Shown here: one piece after another, positions 62,291 through 64,000 of the stretch
Position numbering within the stretch: position 1 is the stretch's first letter
Layout: every line of letters begins with the position of its first letter
Assembly: GCF_000832305.1 (NCBI RefSeq)
Contig: NZ_CP010536.1
Span: 1,922,001 to 1,986,000, forward strand
Direction: 5' to 3'
Source of the DNA: Cupriavidus basilensis
Lineage (GTDB): Bacteria > Pseudomonadota > Gammaproteobacteria > Burkholderiales > Burkholderiaceae
DNA length: 64,000 bases
Made by a program: the position numbers and the translations under genes
The notes under the pieces: generated by a model
What the model was told of the DNA's origin: nothing
The model's input: the letters and a program-made list of their open reading frames with translations, nothing else
The model's database searches: none

Positions 62291-63139
62291 CTAAAACGTG
62301 GTGTCGCCAATAATGCCGGCGCGCTCCATCTTGCGATGGCAGGGCGGGTAATCCATGACGGCGTAGTGCTGGGTCGAGCGGTTGTCCCAGATCGCCACGC
62401 TATCGGGCTGCCAGCGCCAGCGCACCTGGTACTCGGGAATGCTGGCCTGGCTGATCAGGTAGCTGAGCAGCAGGCCGGCGCCCGGATTGGCGTCCTGGCC
62501 GAAGCGAACACGCTGCGGCGTGTGGAAGTTGGTGAAGTGCGTGGTGAAGGCATTCACGAACAGCACCTTCTCGCCGGTCTCCGGGTGGGTGCGTACGACT
62601 GGATGCTCGGCGTCCGGGAACTGGGCCTTCAGCGCGAGACGCTTGTCGATCGGCATGGCGGCGCCGAAGCTGGCTTCGATGCTGTGACGCGCACGCAGCC
62701 CGGCGATCTGGCTCTTGATGTGGTCCGGCAGGTTCTCATAGGCCAGGACCATGTTGGCCCACATGGTGTCGCCGCCGACGGGCGGACATTCCACGCAGCG
62801 CAGGACGCAGCCGAAGGGCGGGGCTACGCGCCAGGTGGCATCGGCGTGCCAGGCGTTCTCGTAGCGGTCGTTCGGCTGTTCCGGATTCTTGTAGATCCGC
62901 ACCAGGCCAGGGTGGTCGGGGTCGCTGCCGGCTACCGGATGATCTTCGAGTTCGCCAAACAGGCGGGCAAAGGCCACGTGTTCGGCGCGCGTGATGTCCT
63001 GGCCGCGCAGGAACAGCACGCGATGCTTGAGCAGCGCGGCGCGGATTTCCGCAAACAGGCCGGCATCGTGAATGGCGTCCGCCAGTTTTACGCCAACCAG
63101 TTCGGCGCCGATGGCACAGGTAAGTTGTTCGACACGCAT
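62291..63139 (-). CDS. TauD/TfdA-family 2-oxoglutarate-dependent dioxygenase
   Basis: A 282-residue Fe(II)/2-oxoglutarate oxygenase. The iron triad is visible as HADATWR (His-x-Asp) and the distal His in WDNRSTQHYAVMDYP, with the 2-oxoglutarate Arg following in CHRKMERAG. Members hydroxylate taurine, 2,4-D, alkyl sulfates, carnitine precursors and others. It starts nine bases after the quinone-oxidoreductase stop and the BKACE gene follows 55 bases later, so the three are likely one operon. Confidence 0.92.
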   Translation of the reverse strand: MRVEQLTCAIGAELVGVKLADAIHDAGLFAEIRAALLKHRVLFLRGQDITRAEHVAFARLFGELEDHPVAGSDPDHPGLVRIYKNPEQPNDRYENAWHADATWRVAPPFGCVLRCVECPPVGGDTMWANMVLAYENLPDHIKSQIAGLRARHSIEASFGAAMPIDKRLALKAQFPDAEHPVVRTHPETGEKVLFVNAFTTHFTNFHTPQRVRFGQDANPGAGLLLSYLISQASIPEYQVRWRWQPDSVAIWDNRSTQHYAVMDYPPCHRKMERAGIIGDTTF

Positions 63140-63148
63140 GCTGCCCTC

Positions 63149-64000
63149 CTAGACCGTGAAGACCGAGGAACCGGTGGTTTTGCGCGACTCCAGGTCCCGA
63201 TGGGCTTGTGCCGCGTCCTGCAGAGCGTAGCGCTGGTTGATCTCGATCCGGATGCGGCCGGCCGCGACATGGGCGAACAGCTCGTCCGCCAGTTCCTTCT
63301 TTTCGGCGGGATCAGCGATGTAGTCGGCCAGGGCCGGGCGGGTCAGGTAGAGCGACCCCTTCATTGCCAGCAATTGCGGGTTGAACGGCGGGATTGGGCC
63401 CGAGGCGGTGCCCACGCAGACCATCAGGCCGCGGCGCTTGAGTGAGTCCAGCGAAGCCTCGAAGGTGTCCTTGCCGACGCTGTCGAACACCACGTTGACG
63501 CCGACTCCGCCGGTCAGTTCGCGCACGCGCCTGGCCACATCCTCACGGCTGTAGTCGATGATGTGGTCACAGCCGTGGGCGCGGGCGACTGCCGCCTTGG
63601 CCTCGCTCGAAACGGTGCCGATCACGGTGAGGCCGAGCAGCTTCGCCCATTGCGAGACGATCAGGCCGACCCCGCCGGCGGCGGCGTGCAGCAGGATGGT
63701 GTCGTTGGGCTTGAACGCGTAGATGCGGCGCATCAGGTAGGCAGAAGTCAGGCCACGCATGGTCATGGCGGCAGCTGTCTCGCAGGCGATTCCGGCGGGC
63801 AGCTTGATCAGCGCCGCGGCCGGGATCAGGCGTGCGGTGCTGTACGCGCCGAGCGTGTTCAGAAAGCCCGTATAGGTGACGCGATCGCCAACCGCGACCT
63901 GGCTGACGCCGGCCCCGACAGCCTCGACGACGCCGGCGGCTTCAACGCCCATGCCGGCCGGCAGAGGCATCGGGTACAGGCCCGAGCGGAAGTAAGTGTC
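63149..64000 (-). CDS. Quinone oxidoreductase-like MDR protein, N-terminus cut by window edge
   Basis: About 283 residues are visible; the first 40 or so residues lie beyond base 64000. The sequence opens with DTYFRSGLYPMPLPAGMGVE, typical of zeta-crystallin/QOR proteins. The cofactor-binding motif HAAAGGVGLIVSQWAKLLG and the absence of structural zinc cysteines mark a zinc-independent NADPH:quinone reductase-type member. It is the most upstream gene seen of the leftward cluster. The role is presumably an oxidation or reduction step in the same pathway. Confidence 0.93.
   Translation of the reverse strand, partial: DTYFRSGLYPMPLPAGMGVEAAGVVEAVGAGVSQVAVGDRVTYTGFLNTLGAYSTARLIPAAALIKLPAGIACETAAAMTMRGLTSAYLMRRIYAFKPNDTILLHAAAGGVGLIVSQWAKLLGLTVIGTVSSEAKAAVARAHGCDHIIDYSREDVARRVRELTGGVGVNVVFDSVGKDTFEASLDSLKRRGLMVCVGTASGPIPPFNPQLLAMKGSLYLTRPALADYIADPAEKKELADELFAHVAAGRIRIEINQRYALQDAAQAHRDLESRKTTGSSVFTV

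Overview
The window looks like a chromosome segment of a Burkholderiaceae bacterium, most probably Cupriavidus or a close relative. The grounds are high G+C, dense short operons, a 403-residue flavohemoglobin of Ralstonia/Cupriavidus FHP length, a TctC/Bug-type binding protein, a trimeric porin and many LysR, MarR, IclR and MocR regulators. No rRNA, tRNA or CRISPR array was seen. Most of the window is ordinary metabolic and accessory sequence. The exception is a degraded, partly A+T-rich patch at about 40.3-43.4 kb.

Layout. 0-5.6 kb: end of a probable c-type cytochrome gene, a GMC oxidoreductase, a small unknown protein and a two-subunit Tat-exported molybdenum hydroxylase. 5.9-7.8 kb: alkylsulfatase-like MBL protein. 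8.1-12.1 kb: purL with a strong terminator. 12.4-17.3 kb: a leftward operon (DUF5666-like protein, cytochrome b, YedY-like molybdenum oxidoreductase) divergent from a heavy-metal/HprRS-type two-component system, with a CusR/HprR-like box between them. 17.3-27.5 kb: a nitric-oxide/respiration region with hmp, nsrR, a CMD/AhpD-like gene, a MocR regulator, nnrS, and a cbb3-like oxidase operon with SCO and a membrane protein. hmp and nnrS share nearly identical promoters that contain the same palindrome. 27.5-32.5 kb: EmrAB/NodT-type tripartite efflux with a MarR regulator and three matching operators.

32.6-35.6 kb: an AraC remnant, then two secreted proteins built of DPYTDGA-type repeats and a TetR regulator, with three matching promoter/operator elements. 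35.6-39 kb: a NUDIX-MBL fusion and an isolated fliD. 39.5-43.4 kb: small genes and a DUF4126 remnant, a PAAR / PAAR-M35 metallopeptidase / candidate immunity cassette, and remnants of an integrase, a MarR regulator and a flavin monooxygenase. 43.4-46.5 kb: rubredoxin, esterase, LigB-type dioxygenase and LysR. 46.5-51.8 kb: IclR regulator divergent from a Bug receptor / acyl-CoA ligase / citryl-CoA-lyase-like / SDR operon. 52.1-54.5 kb: DNA polymerase II. 54.6-58.4 kb: LysE exporter, NTF2-like protein, hemerythrin-like protein, porin. 59-64 kb: a leftward cluster of quinone-oxidoreductase-like, TauD, BKACE, MFS and alpha/beta-hydrolase genes, probably for uptake and breakdown of a beta-keto-acid-forming substrate.

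The two most interesting systems are the NO-associated cbb3-like oxidase beside the NsrR genes, and the TetR-controlled DPYTDGA-repeat proteins, for which I know no established function. All assignments come from reading the sequence. No database search was run.
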